Shown here piece by piece: positions 15,775 to 25,736 of a stretch of DNA of 64,000 bases. Position 1 is the first letter of the stretch. Every line of letters starts with the position of its first letter. The translations under genes and the position numbers were made by a program. Under the pieces are notes generated by a model. It did not search any database, was not told the DNA's origin, and saw only the letters and a program-made list of their open reading frames with translations. Source of the stretch: Caballeronia megalochromosomata (GTDB lineage Bacteria > Pseudomonadota > Gammaproteobacteria > Burkholderiales > Burkholderiaceae); assembly GCA_001580565.1 (NCBI GenBank), contig LRBF01000284.1:20606-84605 (forward strand), read 5' to 3'.

Positions 15775-18700
15775 CACAGATGCTCCGGGCAGCGGAACTG
15801 TTCGAGCGGCGCGCGGCGAAACGGATTGACGACGCTCGTCGCATCCAGTTCGAGCACGGCCTTGCGTCCGGCCGAATCGAACGTGAGTTTGTAGCGATCC
15901 GGCTGTGCAGTCGCGTCGAGCCTGCCCGCGTCGATCAGATGCAGGAGCGCCCACGGACCGCTCGCGTCCAGCGGCGCGGTCTGCGCGGCCGAAGGTGGAT
16001 CGAACTGCGCGCCCGCGCGGCCCGTGTTCTTGCCGCCCGGCCATTTCAGCAGCATCGACTGGAGGCCGTCCTGCCTGAGCGCGAGCTGTTGCCCGTCGAT
16101 GTCGAGATTCACTTGCGTCACCGCCGGATCGAAGGAAAGCGCCTTCACGCGAAAGCGGATCGACATGTCGCGGCTGCCGTCGTGGAAGAACGCGTCGCGG
16201 ATCTGCGCGGCGCGCTGGAACTGTGCGAGCGCGTCGCGCGGCATGCCCGCGGGCGGCGTGCCGGCGCGCCATTGCCAGACCGGCCCGCTCGTATCGACCA
16301 GCGCGGCGAGGTTCTTCTGGAAGAAATCGTCGATGAGGCCGCCCGGCGCGAACAGCTTGCCGAAGTCGTCGGCGGCGACATCGCGCGTCGAGCCGCGCAC
16401 GAACGGATACCGGCCGTCGAGCGCGCGGCGGCACAGCGGCCCGGCGCTCGCGTTCCACTGCGCGTCGAGGCGAGCGCGCTCGCCGCCTTCCAGAAGCGTC
16501 GTGGCCGCCGTGGCAAGCGACGCGGCGACCGGCGTGAACGGCGCCGGGGTCGTCTGGCTCGCGAGCCGCAGCTTGCCGAGCGCGTCGCCCGCCGGCGCGC
16601 TCTGACCCATTCTGCGCGCGGCGTCGGCGGCGTCGAGATAGACGGCGGCGTCCTTGAGCGGCGCGAAAGCGCGGTCGAGGGATGCGGGATCGCCCGGCTT
16701 GCCCGCAAGCTCGTGGAGCGCCTGGAAGTGATCGTCCACCGGCGTCTTGGCGAGCGCCGTCTCGCGCGCCGCCGCGATGATGAACTTCCTGAGCGGCGAA
16801 TCCGGCGCGGACAGTTCATTCGCGATGCGCGCGCCATCGGCGAGGCCGGTGACGGGCGCCGCGGTCACGTCGTCGAGCAGGCCGTCCCATGCGTGGATGT
16901 AGGCGTCGAAGTAACGTGTATCGAGCGCGGCGCGCAACGCGGCGATGCCCTCGGGCGTCAGGGCGACGTCGTCGCGGCCGAGCACCCAGGCGTCTTTCGC
17001 GACATCGGCGAGCGCGGCGTCGCGCAGCCGCGCGTATTGCGCGTAGCCCGCGCGGGTGTACGCGCCCGCAACGCCGGCGGTGAGCGGCGCGCCGCTTGCG
17101 CGCCTGAGCAGGAGCGGCGCGTTGGGCCCGGCCGCGGCGCTCACGCTGAACGGGGCGAGTCTGGCCTGCGCGAGCTCGCCGTCCACCCGGTTGCCGATGC
17201 GCTGCGAAAGCGGCAATTCGGCCAGACGCGCGCGCGCCGCCTTGATGAGCGTGTCGTCGAGCGGCAGCGACGGATCGAAGTGCGTCTTGTCGAAGAGCGC
17301 GGCGAGATGCGCGTCGAGCGCGGTTGTCTGCGCCTGACTCGCGCCGCCCGCGAGCGCCGGGACCAGATGCGCACGCAGCGCGGCGGCGTCGAAATGGCGC
17401 GCGTCGCCGAGCATCAGATAGGCGCGCAGCGCTTCATAGCGATACGCTTCGGTCTTCGCGGCATCGTCCGGACCGCCGTCGCGCAGTTCCTGCGTGAGCT
17501 TGCCGACGACGAGCGGCAGCAGCGTCTGGTCGAGCAGGCGCCGATACGTCACGCGTGCCTCCTGGCCGAGCTTGTCGCCCTGATACAGCCAGAGCCGGGT
17601 GAGCCACGGTACCGGCTTGCCGGCATCCGCGTAACCGCCGGGCAGCGCGCGCGCCGCGTCGAGCAGCGGCAGCACCGCGAGCGGATCGGCCTGCGCATTG
17701 GCTTCGCGCGCCAGTTGCCGCACGTGCCCGGTCTGCTGCTCGAACCCGGCGACATACGCGCGGTTGCGCTGATAGCTCACCGCCATGGCCGCCAGCGCGA
17801 GCATCAGCGTCACGCCGACGAGCGCGAGCGCGCCGCGCCGCAGCCACGCGCTGTATCGTTCGAAGCGCACGTTCGCGCCGACGAGCCCCGACTCGGCGAT
17901 CACCACATCCTTGAGCAGCCGGTTGATGAAGTACGCGCGCCCCGACGCGTCGCGGTTGTACGCGACGTCGCGCCGCAGGCCGAGCGATTGCGCGATGGCG
18001 CTGATGGCGCGGTCGATCGGCCGGCCATGCTGCGTGCCGCTCGTGAAGTACACGCCGCGCAAAAGCGGCGACGCCTCGAAGCGCGTGCCGCGAAACGCGC
18101 CGTCGAGAAAGCGCCCGAGCGCCGGCTGCAGCCCCGCGAACTGCTGCGCGAAACCGTAGATGCGCGCGCGCCGCGCCACATCGGTTTCCCGCTGCATGCG
18201 ATGCAGCACGCGCGATTGCAGCCGCGCGCCGAGCGCATCGAATTCGGCGGGAAATGTGTCGAGCGCGGCGAGCGCCGCGCCCGCGCCCGGCGACTCGTCG
18301 AGCGTGAAGGTGATGCCCCAGACCTGATTGCGCTCCGCTTCCCCGAGGTCGTCGAAGAACTCGGTGAAACCCGCGAGCAGATCGCACTTCGTCACGACGA
18401 CGTAGACCGGAAAGCGCACCCCGAGCCGCTCGCTAAGCTCCGTGAGGCGGCTCCTGATCGTGCGGATGTGCGCATCGCGCGCGGCTTCGTCCTCACGCAC
18501 CAGATCCGCCGCCGAAAGCGTGACGATGAGACCGTTCAACGGCCGCCGCGGCCGGTACTTGCGCAGCAGTTGCAGAAAGCCCGTCCACGCGGATTCGTCG
18601 GCTTGCGCGTCGCTGTCCTGCGTCGTGAAGCGGCCCGCGGTGTCGACGAGCACGGCGTCGTCGGTGAACCACCACTCGCAGTGGCGCGTGCCGCCGACGC

Positions 18701-19184
18701 CGCCGATCGCCTCGTCGCCGAGTTGCTCGCGCAGCGGAAAGCGCAGGCCCGAATGCGCGAGCGCGGTGCTCTTGCCGGTGCCCGGCGCGCCGATGAACAT
18801 GTACCACGGCAACTGGTAAACCCATTGGCGGCCATTGACGCCTTTCATGCGCGCCCGCCGCAGGATCGCGAGCGCCTGCTCGAAGCGTTCGCGCAGCACC
18901 GCGAGCTCCGCGCCGCCCGCCGTCGAAGCCTGCCCCCGCCCCGCCATGCCGCTCATGAAGCGCAGATTGACGAGGCGCGCGGCGGCGAGGCGTACGCCCC
19001 ACGCCAGCGCCCAGGCGGCGACGAGCGCGGCGATCGCGATCCAGCGGGCGCGCGGCGATTCGAGCGGCGCGTGGCCGTTGAACGCAAAGAGCGGCCCTTC
19101 GAACCAAACGACGAGGACGAGCGCGAGCACGCCCGCGAGCGTGAGCCATGGCGGCGTCCTGAGCGTTGCGGCGATTTTTTTCAT
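15774..19184 (-). CDS. tssM: T6SS membrane complex protein TssM (IcmF)
   Basis: TssM spans the inner membrane and periplasm and forms the envelope channel with TssL. The 1136-residue protein has two N-terminal membrane spans (about 13-35 and 48-70), a cytoplasmic NTPase-like domain with an intact Walker A GAPGTGKS at 132-139, a third span near residue 400 (LALVGVTLMLALAAMAV), and a long periplasmic part ending in the IcmF C-terminal domain. GGAGA before the ATG chosen here supports this start over a longer frame. It follows tssL by about 35 bases and overlaps tagF. Walker A is lost in many TssM proteins, so its presence may indicate ATP binding. Confidence 0.95.
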   Translation of the reverse strand: MKKIAATLRTPPWLTLAGVLALVLVVWFEGPLFAFNGHAPLESPRARWIAIAALVAAWALAWGVRLAAARLVNLRFMSGMAGRGQASTAGGAELAVLRERFEQALAILRRARMKGVNGRQWVYQLPWYMFIGAPGTGKSTALAHSGLRFPLREQLGDEAIGGVGGTRHCEWWFTDDAVLVDTAGRFTTQDSDAQADESAWTGFLQLLRKYRPRRPLNGLIVTLSAADLVREDEAARDAHIRTIRSRLTELSERLGVRFPVYVVVTKCDLLAGFTEFFDDLGEAERNQVWGITFTLDESPGAGAALAALDTFPAEFDALGARLQSRVLHRMQRETDVARRARIYGFAQQFAGLQPALGRFLDGAFRGTRFEASPLLRGVYFTSGTQHGRPIDRAISAIAQSLGLRRDVAYNRDASGRAYFINRLLKDVVIAESGLVGANVRFERYSAWLRRGALALVGVTLMLALAAMAVSYQRNRAYVAGFEQQTGHVRQLAREANAQADPLAVLPLLDAARALPGGYADAGKPVPWLTRLWLYQGDKLGQEARVTYRRLLDQTLLPLVVGKLTQELRDGGPDDAAKTEAYRYEALRAYLMLGDARHFDAAALRAHLVPALAGGASQAQTTALDAHLAALFDKTHFDPSLPLDDTLIKAARARLAELPLSQRIGNRVDGELAQARLAPFSVSAAAGPNAPLLLRRASGAPLTAGVAGAYTRAGYAQYARLRDAALADVAKDAWVLGRDDVALTPEGIAALRAALDTRYFDAYIHAWDGLLDDVTAAPVTGLADGARIANELSAPDSPLRKFIIAAARETALAKTPVDDHFQALHELAGKPGDPASLDRAFAPLKDAAVYLDAADAARRMGQSAPAGDALGKLRLASQTTPAPFTPVAASLATAATTLLEGGERARLDAQWNASAGPLCRRALDGRYPFVRGSTRDVAADDFGKLFAPGGLIDDFFQKNLAALVDTSGPVWQWRAGTPPAGMPRDALAQFQRAAQIRDAFFHDGSRDMSIRFRVKALSFDPAVTQVNLDIDGQQLALRQDGLQSMLLKWPGGKNTGRAGAQFDPPSAAQTAPLDASGPWALLHLIDAGRLDATAQPDRYKLTFDSAGRKAVLELDATSVVNPFRRAPLEQFRCPEHL

Positions 19185-19218
19185 CGATGTCTCCATGCTG
19201 GGCTGTCTTCCGGATGAG

Positions 19219-20544
19219 TCAAGAAGACGCGCCGGGTGCGAGCAGCGTGATCTCCACGCGGCGGTTCTTTGCGCGGCCTGCGGGCGTGTCGTTCGACGCG
19301 AGCGGCTCGGCGTCGCCACGCCCTTCGGCGGAAAAGCGCGCGGGCGCGCCGGTGAGCGACGCGAGCATCGCGCTCACACTCTCGGCGCGCGCCTGCGACA
19401 GATGCCAGTTCGACGGGAAGCGCGCGGACAGCAGGCGCTGGTCGTCGGTGTGGCCCGTGACGACGACCTTGCCGGGCACCTGCTTCAACGCATCCGCGAT
19501 GCGTCCGATCAACCCGTCGTAGGCCGTTTCGAGCGTCGCGCTGCCCGAGGCGAACAGGTTGTCGCCGTGAATCGTGACGATGGAACGGTCCCCCGCCTCG
19601 CGCACCGAGACGAGTCCCTGACGGATCTCGGGCGCGAGGAAGGTCGCGAGCGTCGCGGTGGCGGCGGGCATCGCGGCCGGCGCGATCACGCTCGCCTGCG
19701 CGGCGGGCCGCTCGCTCACGCGGATGCGATCGAGCGCATCGAAGACGGGGTCCGACATGCGGTTCAGGCTCACGGCCAGCGCGATGTGCGCCGCCACCAG
19801 CACGACGCCCGCGAGCGCGGCGCAGACCCACGCGGGCAGGCGCTGCCCGAGCGGCTTGCGCGCGCGACCGGCGGGCCGCCAGCGCACCGACAGTTCGGTT
19901 TCGAAGGCGCCGCGCTGCGTGCGGATGATCCGTTCGAGCCGCTCGCGCACGGACTCGAGCTGGCTGCGTCCGCCGTCGATCAGCCGATAGCGTCCCTCGA
20001 AGCCGAGCGACAGGATCACGTAGAGCAGCTCCAGCACGTCGACGTTGCGCGCCGGGTCCTGCGCGAGCCGTTGCAGGATCAGGAAGAAACGCTCGCCGCC
20101 CGACGCCTCGTTATGGAAGGTCACGAGCAGGCTGCGGCTCGCCCATACGCCGCTGCCCCACGGCGTGCCGGAGATCGCCTCGTCGATGCAGGTGCACAGG
20201 CAATAGCGCGCCGCCGCGAGCCTTTCGGTGTCGATGCCGCTCGCGCGGGCATCGTGCTCGAAGGCGCGCACCATGCGCACGAGCTCCGCGCGCAAGCCTT
20301 CGATATCGGCCATCGACGCGCGATGGCGCAGCGGCAGCGCAAGCTCCAGCAGCGGATTGGCCGCGCGCACGAGCGGATTCAGACCGCTCGCGACCGGCAG
20401 CACCGGTGCGCGCGGCGCGGCATCCTGCCGTGCGTGACCGGCTTCCTGCTCGCGCGCACGCACCGGCGCGCGGCCGCCCGGTTGCGGGATCAGGATGGTG
20501 TCGTCCGGGTCGAAGCCCGCGTCCGGAAAAGTCGGTGCGTTCAC
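19219..20544 (-). CDS. tssL: T6SS protein TssL with C-terminal OmpA-like domain
   Basis: The 441-residue protein has the DotU/IcmH domain in its cytoplasmic part (YCLCTCIDEAISGTPWG, LLYVILSLGFEGRYRL), one membrane span near residues 245-270, and a C-terminal OmpA-like peptidoglycan-binding domain (VVVTGHTDDQ, NWHLSQARAESV). This is an 'evolved' TssL that can anchor the membrane complex to the cell wall. The start is a GTG preceded by AAGGA at eight bases; no ATG is suitably placed. The first 60 residues are Pro/Arg-rich. It sits between tssK and tssM as is usual. Confidence 0.95.
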   Translation of the reverse strand: MNAPTFPDAGFDPDDTILIPQPGGRAPVRAREQEAGHARQDAAPRAPVLPVASGLNPLVRAANPLLELALPLRHRASMADIEGLRAELVRMVRAFEHDARASGIDTERLAAARYCLCTCIDEAISGTPWGSGVWASRSLLVTFHNEASGGERFFLILQRLAQDPARNVDVLELLYVILSLGFEGRYRLIDGGRSQLESVRERLERIIRTQRGAFETELSVRWRPAGRARKPLGQRLPAWVCAALAGVVLVAAHIALAVSLNRMSDPVFDALDRIRVSERPAAQASVIAPAAMPAATATLATFLAPEIRQGLVSVREAGDRSIVTIHGDNLFASGSATLETAYDGLIGRIADALKQVPGKVVVTGHTDDQRLLSARFPSNWHLSQARAESVSAMLASLTGAPARFSAEGRGDAEPLASNDTPAGRAKNRRVEITLLAPGASS

Positions 20545-20576
20545 GATGACGTCCTTCGTCGAATGAGGCCCGGCGT

Positions 20577-21914
20577 TCACGGGCGGATCGCCCAGAACTC
20601 GAACTCGATGCCGGGAAAATCGCCCGCGACGTGCAGCGCCACGCCCGCCGAGGTCGCGAACTGCCGCCACAGCTCGCCGCCGCGCTCCAGCTCGAAATAA
20701 GTGAAGCCGGCATGGAACGGCAACTGGCGCGGCGCGACCGGCAGCGCGCGCAGCGCGACACCCGGCAACTGGAGATTGACGAGATCGCGGATGCGCTCGA
20801 CCGGCCCGAGCTTGGCCTGTTGCGGAAAGCCGTTGAGCAGCGCGGCCGGCGCGAGATCGGCCTTGACCGCGAGCACGAAGCTCGCCGAGCGGAACAGATC
20901 GCGGTCCGGCACGATCGCCACGCGCAAGCCGTACTTGCGCTCCTCCAGCGCGATCGGCACCGCATGCGGGTCCATCACGGCGGCGAGCGCGGCACGCAGC
21001 GCGTCGACGAGCGGCGTGAAGGTCTCGTCGAGCCGCTCGTGGCGATACGCCGGGAACGCGGCGGGACGCTTGCCGGGCTGGCTGAAGGTCGCGAGTTCGC
21101 CGGCCAGTTGCAGCGCCTGCTGATGCAGGTCGTGCGGATGCAGGCCCGTCGTCGACGCGATGCCCGCGAACAGCGGCTCCGACCGGTTGAGCACCTGCAG
21201 CAGCAGGAAGTCTGCGATCTCCGCCGCGCCGGTCGCGGCGGGCCGGGCGAGGCGCGCGGCGAGCGCATCGGCGCGCTGGTGCATGAGGCCCGCCAGTTCG
21301 TCGACGAAGCCGCACAGCCGGCGCGACACGCGATAGTCGAGGCACGGCGGCGCGTAGGCGGCATCGAGCACGATGCTGTTGTCCGCGCGGCGCTCGACGA
21401 TGCGCGCGATGCCGAGCGACGTGTGCGCATGCACCACGTCCTGCGCGAACGCGAGCCGCAACTGCAGCTTGCCGACCTGCACGAGCGCCGCGCCGATCGC
21501 GCCCTCGTTGCTGTCGAGCACTTCGGTCTCCGCGATGCGATGACGCGCGAAACCATCGACGGCCTGCGCCGCGTGCGCCGCCTCGGGCACGCCGTGACGC
21601 GCGACCGGCAGCGCGAGCACGACCGTCAGGTCGCGCGCGTCTTCGGGCACGGCGAGCGGGAGCGGCAGATCGTCGTCGGCGGGCAGGCGAAACGGACTGC
21701 CATCGGGCAGCACGCCCGCGCACGCGGTGAGCGCGATGCGGCCGAGCTTCAGTTGCTCCGTGTCGATCGCCAGTTCCGAGAAGCCGAATGCGTAGGGGCG
21801 CAGCGCCGCGCAGCGCGCATCGATCTGCGCGCGCAGGTAGCGGTCGTGCTGTTGCAGATGCTGCGGCTGCAGCAGCATGCCTTCCGACCAGATCACCTTG
21901 TTGTTCCAGGACAT
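20577..21914 (-). CDS. tssK: T6SS baseplate protein TssK
   Basis: TssK trimers link the T6SS baseplate to the TssJLM membrane complex. The 445-residue protein has the standard opening NKVIWSEGMLLQPQHLQQHD and the expected length. GAGG lies six bases before the ATG chosen here. It is eleven bases from tagH and about 30 bases from tssL on the same strand. Confidence 0.95.
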   Translation of the reverse strand: MSWNNKVIWSEGMLLQPQHLQQHDRYLRAQIDARCAALRPYAFGFSELAIDTEQLKLGRIALTACAGVLPDGSPFRLPADDDLPLPLAVPEDARDLTVVLALPVARHGVPEAAHAAQAVDGFARHRIAETEVLDSNEGAIGAALVQVGKLQLRLAFAQDVVHAHTSLGIARIVERRADNSIVLDAAYAPPCLDYRVSRRLCGFVDELAGLMHQRADALAARLARPAATGAAEIADFLLLQVLNRSEPLFAGIASTTGLHPHDLHQQALQLAGELATFSQPGKRPAAFPAYRHERLDETFTPLVDALRAALAAVMDPHAVPIALEERKYGLRVAIVPDRDLFRSASFVLAVKADLAPAALLNGFPQQAKLGPVERIRDLVNLQLPGVALRALPVAPRQLPFHAGFTYFELERGGELWRQFATSAGVALHVAGDFPGIEFEFWAIRP

Positions 21915-21924
21915 CGTCGCCTCG

Positions 21925-23292
21925 CTATCGGATTGAAGGGGCCAGCGGTTGCGCGTCGGCGAAACCGTTCGCCTGCCGCTCGTATGCGTCGTTGAAGGCG
22001 CTGCCGCAGAGCGCCTGAAGATCGTCGGCGCTGGCCCGTTCGAGCTCGGCGTGCAGCGCGACCAGACGGTCCCACTGGCGCGCCTTGCGGCATGCGGGCA
22101 GCCAGTCGAGCCAGCCGCGCTGCGTGTCGGCGCGCGCGATCGCCTGCGGATCGAAGCGGCCGAGCAGATGCTGCATGGCCGCGCGCGTGCCCGCGAGGAC
22201 CGCCAGCTCGTGGCGGCGGATATCGTCGAATGCGCCTTCGAGCGCGCTCTGCGGCGGCAGATAGCCGGCGCTCGCGTTGCGCAGCATCTGCGCGAGGGCG
22301 CCATCGCCGTCGGGAAAGAACTTGAGCGGGTTGTTGTCGCGCTGGACCAGCATCGTCGTGTCGAGGCTGATCTCGCGCTTGAGCACCGAGCGCGACAGCA
22401 GCACGTCCACCACGCCGCGCACCGCCGTGCGCAGCATCGCGCCGGCCAGATGCGCGACCTCTGCGGGATCGCGCCCGTTGAGCGCGCCCGCGTCGACGCC
22501 CATGCCGTCGAGCAGCGCGGCGAACGACGATTCCGCGACGGCGTCATTGGCCGCTTCGCGCGGCTGAGCGCGGGGCGCGGCAACGGGCGGCAGCGCGGCG
22601 CTCACGGCGGGCGCGACGGCGACATCGCTCAGCGGATCGTAGTCGTGCGGAATGCCGCCTGCCGGCGCATGCGCCGCCGCGCCGGAAGGCGGCACGTACG
22701 CGAACTGCTCGGGCGGCACGTGATCGCTCTCCGAACCGGCGAACGCCGCGTGCCCGTCGAGACGCGCCGCGACTTCCAGCGTCGGACTCGCTTGACCCAG
22801 CGGATCGAATCGCGGCCCGGACAGCGGGGCATCCGCGAGCACCGCCGCGAGCGCGAGCGGATCGTGCGCGAATGCCTGCGTCGCGGCGCCTTCGATTGGA
22901 CTCGCGATATCGAGCGGATCGAAACCGCGCCGGTCGTGCACGCCGAGCGGCGCGTCGAAGGCGTCGGCGCTCGCTCGCGCCAGCGTGCGCACGTCGAGCC
23001 GATAACCGCCGATCTCCAGCAGGTCGCCATCGGCGAGGCGCGCAGGCTGACCGCCCGCGAGCGGACGGCCGTTGAGCCGGCTCGGATTGCCGCCGAGATC
23101 GGCGAGCCGCCAGCCGTCGCCCGTCCAGTCGATGCGCGCATGCACGCGTGACACCGTTTTCGCCGCGTCCGGCAGCACCATCGTGTTGTCGGGACCGCGC
23201 CCGATGGTGCCGCCCGCCGCGTCGAAGCGGCACGCGAGCGGTGCATCGGGCGCGTTGCCCTGATAGGTGTCGACTGCGAGCGTCAAATGCAT
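21925..23292 (-). CDS. tagH: T6SS FHA-domain protein TagH
   Basis: The 455-residue protein has an N-terminal FHA domain (about residues 1-100) with the phosphothreonine-binding residues in GTIGRGPDN and VSRVHARI, a low-complexity linker, and a C-terminal conserved T6SS-FHA domain (about 260-440, with RDNNPLKFFPDGDGALAQML). FHA proteins read threonine phosphorylation made by the T6SS kinase and promote assembly. The kinase, phosphatase, FHA protein and TagF are all encoded in this window, so a complete control set may be present. Confidence 0.9.
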   Translation of the reverse strand: MHLTLAVDTYQGNAPDAPLACRFDAAGGTIGRGPDNTMVLPDAAKTVSRVHARIDWTGDGWRLADLGGNPSRLNGRPLAGGQPARLADGDLLEIGGYRLDVRTLARASADAFDAPLGVHDRRGFDPLDIASPIEGAATQAFAHDPLALAAVLADAPLSGPRFDPLGQASPTLEVAARLDGHAAFAGSESDHVPPEQFAYVPPSGAAAHAPAGGIPHDYDPLSDVAVAPAVSAALPPVAAPRAQPREAANDAVAESSFAALLDGMGVDAGALNGRDPAEVAHLAGAMLRTAVRGVVDVLLSRSVLKREISLDTTMLVQRDNNPLKFFPDGDGALAQMLRNASAGYLPPQSALEGAFDDIRRHELAVLAGTRAAMQHLLGRFDPQAIARADTQRGWLDWLPACRKARQWDRLVALHAELERASADDLQALCGSAFNDAYERQANGFADAQPLAPSIR

Positions 23293-23310
23293 GGTGTCTC
23301 CTTTGCGCCT

Positions 23311-25317
23311 TCATTTCGAGCCGTCGTCGGCCTGCCGGGGATCGGCGGGCGCATCGGGGGACGCGCTCGCCGCGCCCGCGCCGCCCGCCCCGCCACCGCA
23401 ATTGATCTGCACGACGGCGCCGTCGATCGACACCGGCCCGGCCGCGCTGATCGAGATGCCAGCCGGCCCGAGCACGATGGTGTTGCCGCCCGCCTTGAGC
23501 GTGAGCGTCACGCCCGCCTCGATGGTGACGTTGGCTCCGCCCTTCACATCGACGTTAACACCCGCCCCCACCAAAATATTCGCCCCGCTTTTGTGATTTG
23601 TATCGCCGCCGATATCGAGGGAATACTTGCCGCCCACGCGCGCGCGGTGACTGCCCTGCACCGCATCGCTGCGGTCGCCGCCGCAGCGCGCGAAATCGTC
23701 CTGTTCGACGATCACGTGCCGCTCATGGCCGATGCGCGTGAGCGCGTCATGCTTCACCCACGTCTCCAGATCGCGCTCGGCGTGAAAGAACAGTTGCTCG
23801 GCGTCCTTCGTATCGTCGAAACGCATCTCGTTGAAGCCGTTGCCGCCTTTGGTCGAATTGGTCTTGAGCGTCGTGCGCGCCATCTTCGCGGGGAGTTCAT
23901 ACGGCGTCGTCTGCGCGGCGTTGTAGACGCTGCCGATCACGAGCGGCTGGTCCGGATCGCCTTCGATGAAATGCACGAGCACTTCCTGCCCGATGCGCGG
24001 CAGAAAGAACGCGCCATAGCCCTTGCCGGCCCAGGGCTGCGCGACGCGCACCCAGCAGCGCTGCAGGGACTCGCGCGCTTCCGTGGGGCAAAGCTGCTCC
24101 CAATGGAACTGCACCTTGATGCGGCCGTATTTGTCGGTATGGATCTCCTCGCCCTTCGGCCCGACGACCACCGCCGTCTGCGGCCCCGCCACGCGCGCGC
24201 GCGGCGTGCTGCGCGCGGCGCGGAATCCGGCGTCGCGGGGCAGCGCGCGCAAGGCGCAATCGAACACGGGCGGCCGCTCGCGCGCGTCCAGCGTTGAAAG
24301 ATAGTCATCCGAATTGATTTCGTATTCGGCCGCGACAACCAGATGTTCGCGGTTCTGCTGCGCGAGCGGATGACCGGTGAGGCGAATGAGGCCGCCCGGC
24401 CACACGGCGCGCGCGGTCGTGCGCGCGCTCACGAACACGTTGGCCGCCTGATGCGCCTCGACATGCGCGCGCGCCAGGCGCTCGGCGTCCTCATGCTGCG
24501 TATAGCCCGGCGCATGCTCCTGCATCGCGTGGACGGCCGGGTCGAAGTGCGTGGCGCGCAGCGCCCGTGCGACCAAACCCTGCTGCGCCGATTGCGACGG
24601 CTTCTCGAAGTCGTAATCGTTGATCTCGACGATGCCCGTCGCCACTTCGCCGCCCGCGGACCATGCGTAGACCCACTCGTGCTCGTGCGGCGCGTCGGCT
24701 TGGGCGCGAAACGGCAGCGCGGCGCAATGGGGCGTCGCGCCATGCACCTGCGACGAATCCGTGAGGATCAGCCGATGCTTGCCGTCCCGATGCTCGAAGT
24801 AGTAATAGATGCCCTCGCGCTCGGCGAGCCGGCTCACGAAATCGAAGTCGGTCTCGCGGTATTGCGCGCAGTGTTCGAGGCTCGGATAGCTCGCCGTGCA
24901 TTTGTTCTCGAACTCGATGTGATAGTCGGCGAGCACATGGCCGATGATCGCGGGCGTCGTGAGCCGGTGAAAGAACCGGCAGTGCGACGCGCGCGTGAGC
25001 AGCCACAGGCGCGGGCGCACCGTCGCGCGATACAGCGCCGGGCGGTTGGGCTGCGTGCTCGCGGGCCGCGCCAGCTCGAACGCCGTGACGATGCCGTTGT
25101 ACTCGCGCGTGCCGCCGCCCGGAATCGCCAGCGACAGTGAGAAGTCGCTGCCGAGCATCCTGGCGATATCGACGCTTGACTGATCGACGAGCAGTTCGAG
25201 ATCCCATTGCGCGAGCCGTCCCAGTTCCTCGCGTCCGCGCATCCGGTAGAGCACGAGTGCGTTCTTGCCGAGCACGCAGGTCACCTGCGCAATGCGATCG
25301 TTATCGGTGAGCATCAT
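23311..25317 (-). CDS. vgrG: T6SS spike protein VgrG (TssI)
   Basis: VgrG trimers form the puncturing tip on the Hcp tube. The 668-residue protein has the gp27-like N-terminal part (RATVRPRLWLLTRASHCRFF, YRETDFDFVSRLAEREGIYYYFEH region), the OB-fold gp5 part with the typical QFHWE, VRVAQPWAGKGYGAFFLPR and GDPDQPLVIGSVYN, and a C-terminal beta-helix of repeated short strands. The last 25 residues are Gly/Ala/Pro-rich and disordered. No fused effector domain is present. A DUF4280 gene lies just upstream, suggesting a matching tip protein. Confidence 0.95.
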   Translation of the reverse strand: MMLTDNDRIAQVTCVLGKNALVLYRMRGREELGRLAQWDLELLVDQSSVDIARMLGSDFSLSLAIPGGGTREYNGIVTAFELARPASTQPNRPALYRATVRPRLWLLTRASHCRFFHRLTTPAIIGHVLADYHIEFENKCTASYPSLEHCAQYRETDFDFVSRLAEREGIYYYFEHRDGKHRLILTDSSQVHGATPHCAALPFRAQADAPHEHEWVYAWSAGGEVATGIVEINDYDFEKPSQSAQQGLVARALRATHFDPAVHAMQEHAPGYTQHEDAERLARAHVEAHQAANVFVSARTTARAVWPGGLIRLTGHPLAQQNREHLVVAAEYEINSDDYLSTLDARERPPVFDCALRALPRDAGFRAARSTPRARVAGPQTAVVVGPKGEEIHTDKYGRIKVQFHWEQLCPTEARESLQRCWVRVAQPWAGKGYGAFFLPRIGQEVLVHFIEGDPDQPLVIGSVYNAAQTTPYELPAKMARTTLKTNSTKGGNGFNEMRFDDTKDAEQLFFHAERDLETWVKHDALTRIGHERHVIVEQDDFARCGGDRSDAVQGSHRARVGGKYSLDIGGDTNHKSGANILVGAGVNVDVKGGANVTIEAGVTLTLKAGGNTIVLGPAGISISAAGPVSIDGAVVQINCGGGAGGAGAASASPDAPADPRQADDGSK

Positions 25318-25332
25318 CGCGGGCCTCGTCGT

Positions 25333-25722
25333 TCAGGGAATCTGCGTTTCGCACGTCGCCGGATCGACGATCGTCACCACGCCGCCCCAGTTGCAGAGGC
25401 ACTTGGACACGTTGTCGAGCGACGGCTCATTGCCGAGCAGCACCGTGACGGCGCCGGGCACCCACGGCGTCATGGTCGCGGGCACGCAGGGCATCGGCGT
25501 CAGGACGCCGAGCGCGGCGGCGGTGGCCGAGGCGACTTCCGGATTCGCCGGCGACGTGCACATGCCGAACGGCAGGATGTTCACGAGCGGCTCGTGATCC
25601 ATGATGTTCGCGGCAATCGACCCTTCGCAGCGCACCCGGTTCACGGGCAGCACGACGAGCGCCGACGGCGTCATGCCGAACGAGCACTGCAGCGTCGCGC
25701 CCATGCTGACTTGTTGTGGCAT
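25333..25722 (-). CDS. DUF4280 / PAAR-like tip protein
   Basis: The 129-residue protein opens with VSMGATLQCSFGMTPSAL and contains several Pro/Cys turns and a late LCNWGGVVTIVDPATC, the pattern of DUF4280 proteins that resemble PAAR spike tips. GGGAG seven bases before the ATG supports the start. It overlaps no gene but sits 14 bases after clpV and 15 bases before vgrG, so it probably caps that VgrG. No effector or immunity gene follows it in the cluster. Confidence 0.8.
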   Translation of the reverse strand: MPQQVSMGATLQCSFGMTPSALVVLPVNRVRCEGSIAANIMDHEPLVNILPFGMCTSPANPEVASATAAALGVLTPMPCVPATMTPWVPGAVTVLLGNEPSLDNVSKCLCNWGGVVTIVDPATCETQIP

Positions 25723-25736
25723 GTCTGGCTCCCTTT

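Noticed and set aside
15624..19217. A 1197-codon open frame on the plus strand opposite tssM
   Set aside because: It is Arg/Ala-rich with no known pattern, and lies wholly opposite a well-supported tssM; long antisense frames are expected at this GC content.
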